Shown here: positions 53,503 through 62,165 of the stretch, one piece after another
Numbering within the stretch: position 1 is the stretch's first letter
Layout: each line of letters begins with the position of its first letter
Source of the DNA: Streptomyces sp. TBY4
GTDB lineage: Bacteria; Actinomycetota; Actinomycetes; Streptomycetales; Streptomycetaceae
Direction of reading: 5' to 3'
Assembly: GCF_024213195.1 (NCBI RefSeq)
Contig: NZ_JANAVF010000006.1
Location: forward strand, 372,001-436,000
DNA: 64,000 bases
The notes under the pieces: model-generated
Told to the model about the DNA's origin: nothing
Database searches by the model: none
What the model saw: the letters and a program-made list of their open reading frames with translations, nothing else
Position numbers and translations under genes: made by a program

Positions 53503-55044
53503 ATGTCCGCAGACTCGCACCCCATGCTGCCGCCGGTACGGCTGCTCCCCGACGCGGAGCTGGCCCGCGAGGCCCTGGCCGCCCCGCTGTTCGCCCGCGC
53601 GGTGCGCCTCGCCCGCTGGGCGGGACCGGACACCCGCGTGGACACCGGCGGCGAGCTCGTCCCCGGGCAACTGCCCGAGGCCGTCGCCCTGCTGGGTCTC
53701 GACCCCGAGGACGAGGACTCCGCCGCCCACGCGAGCCAGGCCTGGCGGGTGGCCGTGGACACGGGCCTCGTCGACGTCACCGAACCGGAGGAGGACGGCT
53801 CCGCCGCCGGGGAAGCGGCCGGGGGCGACCGGGAGTTCGGCACCGCCGAGCCCGGCGAGGACCTGGCACTGGTGACCGGCGGAACCCCCGGCGACGTGCT
53901 CGACCTGTGGCTGGCGGCCCTGGACACCGTCCTCGCGGACGCGGCCGTGCCCGCCCTGGACGACCTCGTCGACGCCCTCGACGCGGGGGGCGAGATCGAC
54001 TTCGACCAGCTCGACTGGAACCCGCGCCGCGAGGCCGACTTCCTCGACGGGGTCCTCGCCAACCTCTACCTGCTCGCCGTCGCCGAGGGCGGCACGGCCG
54101 ACGGACCCGTGCCGCTCCCGGTGCTGGCCGCCTCGATGGTGGTGCCGGACGACATGGGCGACCCCACCGACGCCGTACTGGAGCAGGTCTCGGACGCGAT
54201 GATGCGCCTCGACGACCAGTTCCGGCAGCTGGAGCCGATCGGGCTGGTCGAGTTCCGCCCCGTCGACGAGGCGCTGATGGCGGAGGCCGACGACGAGGAG
54301 CTGGCGGCGGGCGGCGCCGGCGCGCTTCCCGACGAGGAGGACGTCTCCCGGTACGGGCTCGTACGCCTGACCCCGCTCGGGCTGTACGGGATCCGGGCGC
54401 GCATGCTGGAGGCGGGCGTCCAGGCCCCGGCCGTCGGCGAGCTGGCCGGCAAGGGCGCGGACGTCCTGCTCGACGTGGTCTCCCACTACTCCGAGGCCGC
54501 CGCCCAGGCCGAGATCGAGCACTGGCTGGCCGGCCGCCCCGTACCCGGGGCCGTCACCGAGCTGCTCGCCGCCGCGCGCGGCGCCGACGCGGGCGGCCCG
54601 CTGCGCCGGCTGCGCTGTCAGCAGGCCCTCGCACCGGTCGGAGCCGAGGCCGAGCCCGCCGTCCGGTCGGTCCTGGACGACGCGGAGCTCGGCGGCCTCG
54701 CCCGGGTCTGGCTGGCCGAGCGCGGGGTGACCGACGTACCGGCGCCGGACGAGGAGATGGTGTTCTGGCTGACGGTCGACACGATCGCGGCGCAGCTCGC
54801 CACGGGCGGCGCAGCGGCCGGGGGAGCCGGGGGAGCCGGCGGCGGGGAGGAGGCCGAGGCGGAGCTGCCGCTCCTGATCGAATCGCTGACCGCCCACCAC
54901 GCCGGGTTCTTCGACCAGGCCTGGCGGGTGGAGCACCCGGCGACGGCCCACGTGCTGGAGGCGATGGGGCGGCTGCACCCCGACAAGAAGGCCGCCAAGG
55001 AGGCCCGGAAGGCCGCGTTCAAGGCGCGTTCCCGGGGCGTGTGA
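53503..55044 (+). CDS. Acidic hypothetical protein
   Basis: A 513-aa, strongly acidic, helix-rich cytoplasmic protein, without a signal or membrane helices. Segments LVTGGTPGDVLDLWLAALDT, YGLVRLTPLGLYGIRARMLE and WLAERGVTDVPAPDEEMVFW look like folded domains, separated by Glu/Asp-rich linkers and a Gly-rich stretch near residue 435 (GGAAAGGAGGAGGGEE). The C-terminal basic tail is KKAAKEARKAAFKARSRG. Streptomyces genomes commonly carry this gene type without a known role; I do not recognise it further. GAGGAG lies 10 nt upstream of the ATG. A five-unit tandem repeat precedes it. Confidence 0.75.
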   Translation: MSADSHPMLPPVRLLPDAELAREALAAPLFARAVRLARWAGPDTRVDTGGELVPGQLPEAVALLGLDPEDEDSAAHASQAWRVAVDTGLVDVTEPEEDGSAAGEAAGGDREFGTAEPGEDLALVTGGTPGDVLDLWLAALDTVLADAAVPALDDLVDALDAGGEIDFDQLDWNPRREADFLDGVLANLYLLAVAEGGTADGPVPLPVLAASMVVPDDMGDPTDAVLEQVSDAMMRLDDQFRQLEPIGLVEFRPVDEALMAEADDEELAAGGAGALPDEEDVSRYGLVRLTPLGLYGIRARMLEAGVQAPAVGELAGKGADVLLDVVSHYSEAAAQAEIEHWLAGRPVPGAVTELLAAARGADAGGPLRRLRCQQALAPVGAEAEPAVRSVLDDAELGGLARVWLAERGVTDVPAPDEEMVFWLTVDTIAAQLATGGAAAGGAGGAGGGEEAEAELPLLIESLTAHHAGFFDQAWRVEHPATAHVLEAMGRLHPDKKAAKEARKAAFKARSRGV

Positions 55045-55113
55045 GGCGGCGGTAACCAGCCGTTCCCGCACGGGAGTCGGCCAACGGGCGCGGCGGTCAA
55101 GGGGTCGATTCGT

Positions 55114-55146
55114 CTTCCGGGGTAGTTCAGTCGGCGTTCATGTGCG
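55114..55146 (+). promoter_or_regulatory. PHO-box-like direct repeats (11-bp period)
   Basis: GTTCA occurs at 55125-55129 and 55136-55140, exactly 11 bp apart, with a weaker CTTCC unit 11 bp earlier (55114). This is the unit spacing and GTTCA core of Streptomyces PhoP sites, and it lies upstream of a phosphatase gene. Confidence 0.55.
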
Positions 55147-55210
55147 GGCGGGAGCGTGTGCGCCGACGACCGCACGACAGGCGCACCACCTCCCCACCCC
55201 TGGAGACCCG

Positions 55211-56674
55211 ATGCCGCTCAGCCGCAGAGATTTCACCACCCGCACCGCACTCGCGGGTGCGGGAGTCGCGCTCACCGGAACGGTCGGAGCCCTCGCCACC
55301 GCCCCCGGCGCCCTCGCCGCGGACGAGGGCGCGCTGTCGGACGCCGACCGGGAAGCGGCTCAGGGCGACCACGGCCACGGCCGCGGCCCGGGCTACGGCC
55401 CGCTCGTGCCCGACCCGGCCGGCATCCTGGCCCTCCCCGCCGGATTCGCGTACCGCGTGATCACGCACAGCGGCGTCACCACCCTCGACTCGGGCGAGAG
55501 CACCCCGTCCAACCACGACGGCACCGCCGCCTTCGAGGGGCACCGGGGCGTCACCCTCCTCGTCAACAACCACGAGCTGAAGGGCCCCCGCACCAACTGG
55601 ACGCACCCCGTCCCGCTCACCGAGGGCCTCGTCTACGACCCGGCCGCGGCGGGTGGCTGCACGGTCGTCGAGGTCCGGCGGGGCGGCGAGGTCGCCGAAT
55701 GGGTGGGCATCGCCGGTACGTCGACCAACTGCGCGGGCGGCTCCACCCCCTGGGACACCTGGCTGACCTGCGAGGAGAACTCGGACCTCGCCGGCAAGAA
55801 CGGCATGACCAAGGACCACGGCTACGTCTTCGAGGTCGACCCGCACGACCGCCGCGCCAACCGGGACCCGAAGCCGGTCAAGGCCTTCGGGCGCTACGAC
55901 CACGAGGCCGTGGTCATCGACCCCCGGCAGGGCCACGCCTACCTCACCGAGGACGCCTCCAACCCCAACGGGCTGCTCTTCCGCTGGACCCCGCCGAGCG
56001 GCTTCCGCCACGGGCGCGGCAGGCTCCGTACGCTCGCCGACGACGCCGGTGTGCTGGCGGCCGCCAAGTGCTTCGACAGCTCCGGGCTGTTCGTCGACGA
56101 CCTGTCGCGCGCGACGAGGATCGGGACCACCTACGGGGTGGACTGGGTGCCGGTCCCGGACCGCGACGCGCGCACCGTGGCGGTGCGCAAGCAGTTCGGC
56201 GAGGCGGCCGTGACCCGCGCGCGCAAGCTGGAGGGCATGTGGTGGGCCGACGGCGGCGCGTACTTCGTCTCCTCCTACGCCCGTGAGGAGAGCCCGGGCG
56301 CGGCCCACGACGGCCAGGTGTGGTTCTACGACCCCAAGCGGCGCACGGTGCGACTGCAGGTCCTGCTCGGGGTGAACGCCGATCCGTCGGTGGAGGGCGG
56401 CTACGACGGCCCGGACAACATCACGGTCTCCCCGTACGGCGGTCTGATCATCGCCGAGGACGGCTCGGGGCTGCAGCACCTCTTCGGCGCGACCGAGTCG
56501 GGGCGCACGTACCCGCTGGCCCGCAACGAGATGAACCTGGGGACGGCCGAGGAGCCGGAGTACTCGGAGTTCGCCGGCATCTGCTTCTCGCCGGACGGGC
56601 GGACGCTGTTCGCCAGCATCCAGGACCCGGGCATCATGCTGGCCATCACGGGACCCTGGCGGCGCCGGCGCTGA
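55211..56674 (+). CDS. Tat-secreted PhoX-like phosphatase (DUF839)
   Basis: A 487-aa exported protein of the PhoX/DUF839 family, metal-dependent alkaline phosphatases that release phosphate outside the cell. The twin-arginine signal is SRRDFTTRTALAGAGVALTG. The beta-propeller has the PhoX-type sites WDTWLTCEEN (Cys and Glu), FGRYDHEAVVIDP, TEDASNPNGLLFRW and the C-terminal SEFAGICFSPDGRTLF. ATG 55211 has GGAGA upstream. A PHO-like box upstream suggests phosphate-starvation control. A strong terminator follows. Confidence 0.88.
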   Translation: MPLSRRDFTTRTALAGAGVALTGTVGALATAPGALAADEGALSDADREAAQGDHGHGRGPGYGPLVPDPAGILALPAGFAYRVITHSGVTTLDSGESTPSNHDGTAAFEGHRGVTLLVNNHELKGPRTNWTHPVPLTEGLVYDPAAAGGCTVVEVRRGGEVAEWVGIAGTSTNCAGGSTPWDTWLTCEENSDLAGKNGMTKDHGYVFEVDPHDRRANRDPKPVKAFGRYDHEAVVIDPRQGHAYLTEDASNPNGLLFRWTPPSGFRHGRGRLRTLADDAGVLAAAKCFDSSGLFVDDLSRATRIGTTYGVDWVPVPDRDARTVAVRKQFGEAAVTRARKLEGMWWADGGAYFVSSYAREESPGAAHDGQVWFYDPKRRTVRLQVLLGVNADPSVEGGYDGPDNITVSPYGGLIIAEDGSGLQHLFGATESGRTYPLARNEMNLGTAEEPEYSEFAGICFSPDGRTLFASIQDPGIMLAITGPWRRRR

Positions 56675-56700
56675 TCCGGTCGCGGAGCGGCGGACATGAG

Positions 56701-56735
56701 AAGAGCCGCCGGGCCCTCGGGCCCGGCGGCTCTTT
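56701..56735 (+). terminator. Strong terminator after the PhoX-like gene
   Basis: AAGAGCCGCCGGGCCC (56701-56716) pairs perfectly with its 16-nt complement (56719-56734), followed by a short T-run. Confidence 0.92.
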
Positions 56736-56762
56736 CCGTCGTCTCTGTCTGTCGCTTTTCGT

Positions 56763-56930
56763 CTACTGAGCTTCGGCGCGGCTGGCCGCGGCCCACTCTT
56801 CGAGGAGGAACTCGTACGCCTCGGAGGGCCACTCGCCGTCCACCCGGCTCTCGACGAGCTGCCGGATCGCCTCGTTCGCCTCGGCGGCGGACGGGCGCGC
56901 GGGGCCCGCGGGCTGGAGTGTCTGGTGCAT
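56763..56930 (-). CDS. Small conserved protein of unknown function
   Basis: A 55-aa protein, MHQTLQPAGP at the start, then a helical, acidic body (SAAEANEAIRQLVESRVDGE, YEFLLEEWAAASR). There is no signal, membrane helix or cysteine. ATG 56930 is chosen over an earlier in-frame start with a non-conserved leader. It converges on the PhoX-like gene and lies downstream of the TerD gene on the same strand. Unrecognised. Confidence 0.6.
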   Translation of the reverse strand: MHQTLQPAGPARPSAAEANEAIRQLVESRVDGEWPSEAYEFLLEEWAAASRAEAQ

Positions 56931-57032
56931 GCTTCCAAGGCTACGGGCGGGCACTGACAGCCACCTCCGTATTAAGGGTGGAACAGATCACCTGCGGAGG
57001 GCGTCCGTCGCTCCATGTGCCCGCCCACCTGC

Positions 57033-58295
57033 TCAGAGTGCCTGCGCGGCCGGCTTGACCATGCCCCGCACTGTGCGCGACTTCACAAACTCGCCCATGG
57101 CCGTCATCTCCCATTCGCCGGAGAACTGCTTGATCAGCTTGGCCATCATCACGCCGGTCTGCGGCTCGGCGCTGGTGAGGTCGAAGCGGACCAGCTCCTC
57201 GTTGGTCGCGGCGTCGATGAGGCGGCAGTAGGCCTTGGCCACCTCGGTGAACTTCTGGCCGGAGAAGGAGTTGACCGTGAAGACCAGGCCCGTCGCGTCC
57301 GCGGGCAGCCGGCCCAGGTCCACGACGATCACCTCGTCGTCGCCCGCGCCCTCGCCGGTGAGGTTGTCACCGGAGTGCTTGATGGAGCCGCCGAGGATGG
57401 ACAGCTTGCCGAAGTAGCAGCTGTCGAGGTGGTTGCGCTGCGGGCCGTACGCGATGACCGAGGCGTCCAGGTCGATGTCCCGGCCGCGGAAGGCGGGCTC
57501 CCAGCCGAGGCCCATCTTGACCTGGGAGAGCAGCGGGCGGCCGCCCTTGACCAGGGACACGGTCTGGTTCTTCTGGAGGCTGACCCGGCCCTTGTCCAGG
57601 TTGATCTTCCCGGCGCCGGGGGCGGGGGTCGGGACCGGTGCGGGGGCGACCGGGGCGGGTGCCGGGGTCGTGCCGGGCGCGCCGCTGGTGAGCCAGGGGG
57701 AGGCCGCGTACGTGGGCGGCGCCGGGGGAGCCGGGGGCGCGGGCGGGGCGGGCGTGGCCACGGGGGCCGGGGCGGCGGCCGCCGGAGCCGGCTCGTCCTC
57801 GACCGAGACCCCGAAGTCGGTCGCGATGCCGGCGAGGCCGTTCGCGTACCCCTGGCCGACCGCGCGCACCTTCCACGCGCCGCTGCGCTGGTAGACCTCG
57901 ACGACCACCAGGGCGGTCTCCGTGGCGAGCTGCGGCGGGGTGAAGGTGGAGATCACCGCTCCGCTGCCGGCGTCCCGCACGGTGGCGGTGGGCTCGATGC
58001 CCTGGAAGGACTGACCCGCGGCGTCGGGGCTGGCGGTGATGACGATCCGCTCGATGCCCGGCGGGACCGCACCGGTGTCCACGGTGATCGAGTCCGGTGC
58101 CGTGCCGCCGCCCGAACGGTAGGTGACACCAGGGCCGGACGGCTGGTTGAAGAAGATGAAGTCGGCGTCGGAGCGCACCTTGCCGTCGGCGGCGAGGAGC
58201 AGCGCGGAAACGTCGAGCCGCACCGGGGCAGCCACGTCCACCGTCACGCGGACGGCATTGAGCGGCAGGTTGGAACCAGGGGTCATAGCGGTCAT
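57033..58295 (-). CDS. Double TerD-domain protein
   Basis: A 420-aa protein with two TerD-type calcium-binding beta domains: residues about 1-170 (PVRLDVSALLLAADGKVRSD, DFIFFNQP, EVYQRSGAWKVRAVGQGYANG) and about 245-420 (VSLVKGGRPLLSQVKMGLGW, DLDASVIAY, EVIVVDLGRLPADATGLVFTV). They are joined by a ~70-residue Pro/Ala linker. TerD proteins are linked to tellurite, phage and stress tolerance and, in Streptomyces, to development and calcium signalling. The second domain keeps the DLDAS calcium site, while the first has a divergent equivalent. ATG 58295 or 58286 are both plausible starts, without a clear ribosome site. Confidence 0.9.
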   Translation of the reverse strand: MTAMTPGSNLPLNAVRVTVDVAAPVRLDVSALLLAADGKVRSDADFIFFNQPSGPGVTYRSGGGTAPDSITVDTGAVPPGIERIVITASPDAAGQSFQGIEPTATVRDAGSGAVISTFTPPQLATETALVVVEVYQRSGAWKVRAVGQGYANGLAGIATDFGVSVEDEPAPAAAAPAPVATPAPPAPPAPPAPPTYAASPWLTSGAPGTTPAPAPVAPAPVPTPAPGAGKINLDKGRVSLQKNQTVSLVKGGRPLLSQVKMGLGWEPAFRGRDIDLDASVIAYGPQRNHLDSCYFGKLSILGGSIKHSGDNLTGEGAGDDEVIVVDLGRLPADATGLVFTVNSFSGQKFTEVAKAYCRLIDAATNEELVRFDLTSAEPQTGVMMAKLIKQFSGEWEMTAMGEFVKSRTVRGMVKPAAQAL

Positions 58296-58378
58296 GCCGG
58301 GAGAACGACCGAGGTGGCTTTGCCGTTCCCTTGCTTTCACCCGGTTTCCCCGTTCTTCACTCCCGCCTCCCCCGTGCC

Positions 58379-58606
58379 TCAGACGCGGCCGCGGTTGCGG
58401 GGGTGGTTCCTGGCCGTCCGCTCGTTGCCGAACTTGTACGAGCCGGTCCAGCGCGCCATCACGAGCTGCGCGTCACCGGCCTCGACCTCGGCGAGGAAGG
58501 CGGCGGCCCGCCCGCCCCGGAGGGTGGCCGCGGACCGGCCCTGATGGGTGATGACGACGCTCTGGTCGCCGCGCTGTTCGTACGAGAATCCGTGAGGTCT
58601 GGGCAT
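58379..58606 (-). CDS. Small conserved basic protein
   Basis: A 75-aa basic protein (MPRPHGFSYEQRGDQSVVIT, GRSAATLRGGRAAAFLAEVE, MARWTGSYKFGNERTARNHP). It is conserved in Streptomyces near terD-type genes in my recollection, but I know no function. There is no signal or membrane helix. ATG 58606 is chosen; a longer in-frame start would add 14 unlikely residues. It is 83 nt upstream of the TerD gene on the same strand. Confidence 0.65.
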   Translation of the reverse strand: MPRPHGFSYEQRGDQSVVITHQGRSAATLRGGRAAAFLAEVEAGDAQLVMARWTGSYKFGNERTARNHPRNRGRV

Positions 58607-58732
58607 GGGGCCGAGCGTGCCGTCCCCGGGCGGTGGACCGCAACGCAATATGCGCCTCGCGATGCGGTCTCAGCCGTGCCGAGTAAGATCCTTTTTGCGG
58701 TGTTTTCGTGCGCTATGGAAGAGGTCTTGCTC

Positions 58733-59179
58733 ATGCCTGCTGGTGCAGCTCTCACAGCCGAATCGATCGGCCCGGTGGACGTCGCCGTGGTCGCCTTCGA
58801 CGGCAACCGGTTCAACGGCGACGTGGCCCCCGCCCTGCGCGAGCTCCAGGAGAGCGGAGTGGTGCGCATCCTCGACCTCACGTTCGTCCGCAAGGAGCGG
58901 GACGGCGCGGTGTCCGTGGTGGAGCTCGCCGACTCCGAGGTGGCCGCTCAGTTCGAGCGGGTCCTCGGCGAGGAGTTCGACCTGCTGAGCGACGAGGACC
59001 TGGAGACCGTCGCGCAGGGCCTGGCCCCGGACTCCTCCGCGCTCGTGGTGGTGTGGGAGAACGCCTGGGCCACGCGGCTGGCTTCGGCGCTGCGGGGGTC
59101 CGGAGGAGAGGTGCTCTTCATGGAGCGCATTCCACGGGACAGCGTGGAACGCGCCGTCGCCGCACTGGACGAGAAGTAG
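58733..59179 (+). CDS. DUF6325/DUF1269-like membrane-associated stress protein
   Basis: A 148-aa protein whose opening GPVDVAVVAFDGNRF followed by APALRELQESGVVRILDLTF is characteristic of the DUF6325 (formerly DUF1269-like) family, of unknown function and often paired with SHOCT proteins. Helical, acidic middle (LLSDEDLETVAQGLAPDSS) and a strand-rich end (ALVVVWENAWA). ATG 58733 is preferred: GGAAGAGG lies about 8 nt upstream; ATG 58715 is an alternative. A TAAGAT -10-like sequence lies at 58684. The SHOCT gene starts 12 nt after its stop, forming a two-gene operon. Confidence 0.8.
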   Translation: MPAGAALTAESIGPVDVAVVAFDGNRFNGDVAPALRELQESGVVRILDLTFVRKERDGAVSVVELADSEVAAQFERVLGEEFDLLSDEDLETVAQGLAPDSSALVVVWENAWATRLASALRGSGGEVLFMERIPRDSVERAVAALDEK

Positions 59180-59191
59180 GGGAGGACGGTC

Positions 59192-59554
59192 ATGCCTCGA
59201 CGTTTCGGGCGCCCCGGTCTGCTGGGCGCGATGGCCCGTACCGCAGTGGTGGCGGGTACGGCCACCGCGGTCTCCGGCCGGGTTCAGCGCAGGCAGGCCG
59301 AGCGCGGCATGCAGCAGCAGGCGGCTGCCGATGCCGAACAGCAGGCCCTCGTCGACCAGGCGGCGGCCCAGGCGGCCGCGCAGCAGCAGGCCTGGCAGGC
59401 CCAGCAGGTGCAGCAGGCACCGCCGCCCGCCGCGGCGCCGGCTCCCGCGGTGGACAGGGTCGGCCAGCTCACCGCGCTGGCCGAGCTGAAGGCCCAGGGC
59501 CTGCTCACCGACGAGGAGTTCGCGGCGGAGAAGGCCCGGGTCCTGAGCGGCTGA
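59192..59554 (+). CDS. SHOCT-domain protein
   Basis: A 120-aa protein with a basic, Gly-rich start (MPRRFGRPGLLGAMART), a weak hydrophobic stretch (AVVAGTATAVSG), a Gln/Ala-rich coiled region (about residues 40-75), and a C-terminal SHOCT domain (QLTALAELKAQGLLTDEEFA). SHOCT ends often mediate oligomerisation or tethering in membrane-associated proteins. GGGGAGGA precedes ATG 59192. It follows the DUF6325-like gene closely. Confidence 0.85.
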   Translation: MPRRFGRPGLLGAMARTAVVAGTATAVSGRVQRRQAERGMQQQAAADAEQQALVDQAAAQAAAQQQAWQAQQVQQAPPPAAAPAPAVDRVGQLTALAELKAQGLLTDEEFAAEKARVLSG

Positions 59555-59583
59555 CCCCGCCGCCGCCCCGCCTGGCCGCCCCC

Positions 59584-61107
59584 CTAGCCTCCCGTGACCC
59601 GTCGCGGGAGGTTCAGGGGGTTGGCCTCGCGGAGTTCCGCCGGGAGCAGGGCGTCCGGCACCGACTGGTAGGCCACCGGGCGCAGCCAGCGCTCGATCGC
59701 CGTGCCGCCGACCGAGGTGGAGTGGGAGGTCGCCGCCGGGTAGGGGCCTCCGTGGTGCTGGGCCGGGGCCACCGCCACACCGGTCGGCCAGCCGTTGACC
59801 ACGACCCGGCCCGCCAGCGTCGTGACCTGGGAGATCAGCTCCGCCGCCGGACCCGGGCCGCCGTCCGCCTCGGCGGCCGACAGCTGCAGGGTCGCGGTGA
59901 GGTTCCCGGGGAGCCGCCCGAGCACGGCGGAGGCCTCGTCCTGGCCGGCGTACCGGGCCAGCACGGTGACGGGGCCGAAGCACTCCTCCAGGAGCACCTC
60001 GTAGGGCCCGCCCTCCAGCAGGGTCCGCGCCGGGACGCTCAGGTAGCCCGCGCCGACGGTGTGCTCGCCGCCCGCGCCGGGTGCCACGGGTGCGTCGACC
60101 CCGGGGAGTGCGGCGCGTTCGAGGACCCCGGCGACGAAGTTCTCCCGCATCCGGTGGTCGAGGAGCACCCCGGGCCCGGTCTCCCCGAGCGCCTTCGTCA
60201 GCGCACCCGCGAGCCGGTCCCCGTCCGCGCCCTCGGGTACGAGGACCAGGCCCGGCTTGACGCAGAACTGGCCGACGCCGAGCGTGACCGAGCCGGCCAG
60301 CCCGCCGCCGATCTCTTCGGCGCGCTCGGCGGCGGCCGCCGGGGTGACCACGACCGGGTTCAGCGAGCCCAGTTCCCCGTGGAAGGGGATCGGCACGGGC
60401 CGCGCGGCGGCGGCGTCGAACAGGGCCCGCCCGCCCCGGATGGACCCGGTGAACCCGGCGGCGGTGACCAGCGGGTGCCGGATCAGCTCCAGGCCCGCGT
60501 CGAACCCGTGGACCACGGCGACGACCTCGGCGGGCAGCCCGGCGGCGACGGCCGCCCGGCGCAGCAGCGAGGCGCACAGCTCGGAGGTGGCCGGGTGGTC
60601 GGGGTGCGCCTTGACCACGACCGGGCAGCCCGCGGCCAGCGCGCTGGCGGTGTCCCCGCCGGGCACGGAGAAGGCGAGGGGGAAGTTGGAGGCGGCGTAG
60701 ACCGCGACCACGCCCAGCGGCACCTTGTAGCGGCGCAGCTCGGGGCGGGGCGGGGCGGTGGTGGGGTCGGCGCGGTCGATGCGGATGTCGAGGTAGGAGC
60801 CCTCGTCCACGGCGTCGGCGAAGGCGCGGAACTGGCCCGTGGTGCGGGCGAGCTCGCCGGTGAGCCGGCCGGGGCCGAGCGCCGTCTCGGCGTCGGCGGC
60901 CTCGACGACCTGGGCGGCGGCCCCGTCGAGCAGATCGGCGGCGGCGCGCAGGAAGGCGGAACGCCTCCCGGCGTCGGCCAGCGAGCCGCGGGCGGCGTGG
61001 GCCGCGCGCACGGCTTCGTCCACCTCCCGGGGTGTGGCCTCCACCGCAACCTGCTCGCGGTGCTTCCCGGTGCGGGGGTCCACACTCCAGACTGGTGTTG
61101 CTGCCAT
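59584..61107 (-). CDS. Aldehyde dehydrogenase, 2-oxoglutarate-semialdehyde type
   Basis: A 507-aa NAD(P)-dependent aldehyde dehydrogenase of the group annotated as 2,5-dioxovalerate (alpha-ketoglutaric semialdehyde) dehydrogenase. Active-site residues are visible: Asn141 (AASNFPLAFS), Lys166 (VVKAHP), Glu245 (FHGELGSLNP) and the nucleophile Cys282 (GQFCVKPG). This enzyme is the last step from L-arabinose, glucarate/galactarate or hydroxyproline to 2-oxoglutarate; which input applies is unknown because upstream enzymes are not in the window. AGGAGG precedes ATG 61107. It is divergent from an IclR regulator, with a 20-bp palindrome between them. Confidence 0.85.
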   Translation of the reverse strand: MAATPVWSVDPRTGKHREQVAVEATPREVDEAVRAAHAARGSLADAGRRSAFLRAAADLLDGAAAQVVEAADAETALGPGRLTGELARTTGQFRAFADAVDEGSYLDIRIDRADPTTAPPRPELRRYKVPLGVVAVYAASNFPLAFSVPGGDTASALAAGCPVVVKAHPDHPATSELCASLLRRAAVAAGLPAEVVAVVHGFDAGLELIRHPLVTAAGFTGSIRGGRALFDAAAARPVPIPFHGELGSLNPVVVTPAAAAERAEEIGGGLAGSVTLGVGQFCVKPGLVLVPEGADGDRLAGALTKALGETGPGVLLDHRMRENFVAGVLERAALPGVDAPVAPGAGGEHTVGAGYLSVPARTLLEGGPYEVLLEECFGPVTVLARYAGQDEASAVLGRLPGNLTATLQLSAAEADGGPGPAAELISQVTTLAGRVVVNGWPTGVAVAPAQHHGGPYPAATSHSTSVGGTAIERWLRPVAYQSVPDALLPAELREANPLNLPRRVTGG

Positions 61108-61146
61108 GGCGAACTGCCTCCTGGATCTACGCTGACCCGCGCGGAT

Positions 61147-61166
61147 GCGTTCAGTATTCTGAACGC
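61147..61166. promoter_or_regulatory. Perfect 20-bp inverted repeat, candidate IclR operator
   Basis: GCGTTCAG-TATT-CTGAACGC lies 39 bp from the dehydrogenase start, near its likely -35/-10 region. It is the only strong dyad in this gap. Confidence 0.65.
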
Positions 61167-61264
61167 CGTTCCGTTGGATGAATGATCACATCCACCGTGG
61201 ACTCTATTTCCGCGTCTTCCGGGTTGACAAGAGACAGATGAGAGACAGAGGGGCACGAAGGCGG

Positions 61265-62050
61265 ATGACCACCACAGCTGAGTCGGGGGGCTCGGGCGCA
61301 CCGGCGGCCGTCAAGTCGGCGGTACGCACGGTCCTGTTGCTGGAACACTTCGCTTCCCGGCCGGGGCTGCACAGCCTGGCCGACATCCAGAGCGACCTGT
61401 CCCTGCCCAAATCAAGCCTCTACATGCTGCTGCGCACCCTGGTGAACCTGGGGTGGGTGGAGACGGACGCGACGGGCACGCGGTACGGCATCGGCGTACG
61501 GGCGCTGCTCGTCGGCAGCTCGTACATCGACGGGGACGAGGTGGTGGCGGCCGCGCGCCCCACCCTGGACCGGCTCTCCGACGACACGACGGAGACCATC
61601 CACCTCGCCCGCCTGGACGGGACGAGCGTGGTCTACCTGGCGACCCGGCAGTCCCAGCACTACCTGCGGCCCTTCACCCGCGTCGGGCGGCGGCTGCCGG
61701 TGCACTCGACGGCGCTCGGCAAGGCACTGCTGGCCACGCACACGGACGACGAGGTGCGCGCACTGCTGCCGCGCCGGCTCGAAGCCGTCACCGAGCACAC
61801 CATCACCGACCGGGACCGGCTCATCGAGGACCTGGCACTGGTACGGGAGCAGGGGTACGCGGTGGACCGCGAGGAGAACACGCTCGGACTGCGCTGCTTC
61901 GGAGTGGCGGTGCCGTACCGGACGCCGGCGCGGGACGCGGTGAGCTGCTCGGTACCGGTGGCGCGGCTGACGCCGGAGCACGAACGGGACATCAGGGCGG
62001 CGCTGTTCGCGGCGCGCGACCGGCTGTCGGTGGTGACGCGGCGGATGTAG
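61265..62050 (+). CDS. IclR-family transcriptional regulator
   Basis: A 261-aa regulator. The N-terminal winged helix is at residues about 15-75 (AVRTVLLLEHFASRPGLHSL, LPKSSLYMLLRTLVNLGWVE) and the C-terminal GAF-like effector domain at about 85-260 (SDDTTETIHLARLDGTSVVY, LPVHSTALGKALLA). It is divergent from the dehydrogenase and most likely controls it in response to a sugar-acid intermediate, an inference from position and the shared palindrome. ATG 61265 is preferred; an upstream ATG would add an odd basic leader. TTGACA (61224-61229) and an AGAGACAGA repeat precede it. Confidence 0.88.
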   Translation: MTTTAESGGSGAPAAVKSAVRTVLLLEHFASRPGLHSLADIQSDLSLPKSSLYMLLRTLVNLGWVETDATGTRYGIGVRALLVGSSYIDGDEVVAAARPTLDRLSDDTTETIHLARLDGTSVVYLATRQSQHYLRPFTRVGRRLPVHSTALGKALLATHTDDEVRALLPRRLEAVTEHTITDRDRLIEDLALVREQGYAVDREENTLGLRCFGVAVPYRTPARDAVSCSVPVARLTPEHERDIRAALFAARDRLSVVTRRM

Positions 62051-62091
62051 CGGCGGGGCATCCGGGGGGCGGTGCGGTGGAGGGCCTGGTT

Positions 62092-62129
62092 CCTCCCCCG
62101 GGTGGGGGAGGCGGTTCCCCTTCAAGGGG
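62092..62129 (+). terminator. Paired hairpins after the IclR gene
   Basis: CCTCCCCC/GGGGGAGG (62092-62111, GGGT loop) is followed directly by CCCCT/AGGGG (62117-62129). Confidence 0.6.
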
Positions 62130-62165
62130 GAGGTGGCGGGGGCGCGGAACCGGGACCGTTGAGTC

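Noticed and set aside
53247..54062. Minus-strand ORF with Gly/Tyr-rich pentapeptides across the 15-bp repeats
   Set aside because: Most of it is antisense to the acidic gene at 53503 and has no ribosome site; the repeat alone does not support a gene.
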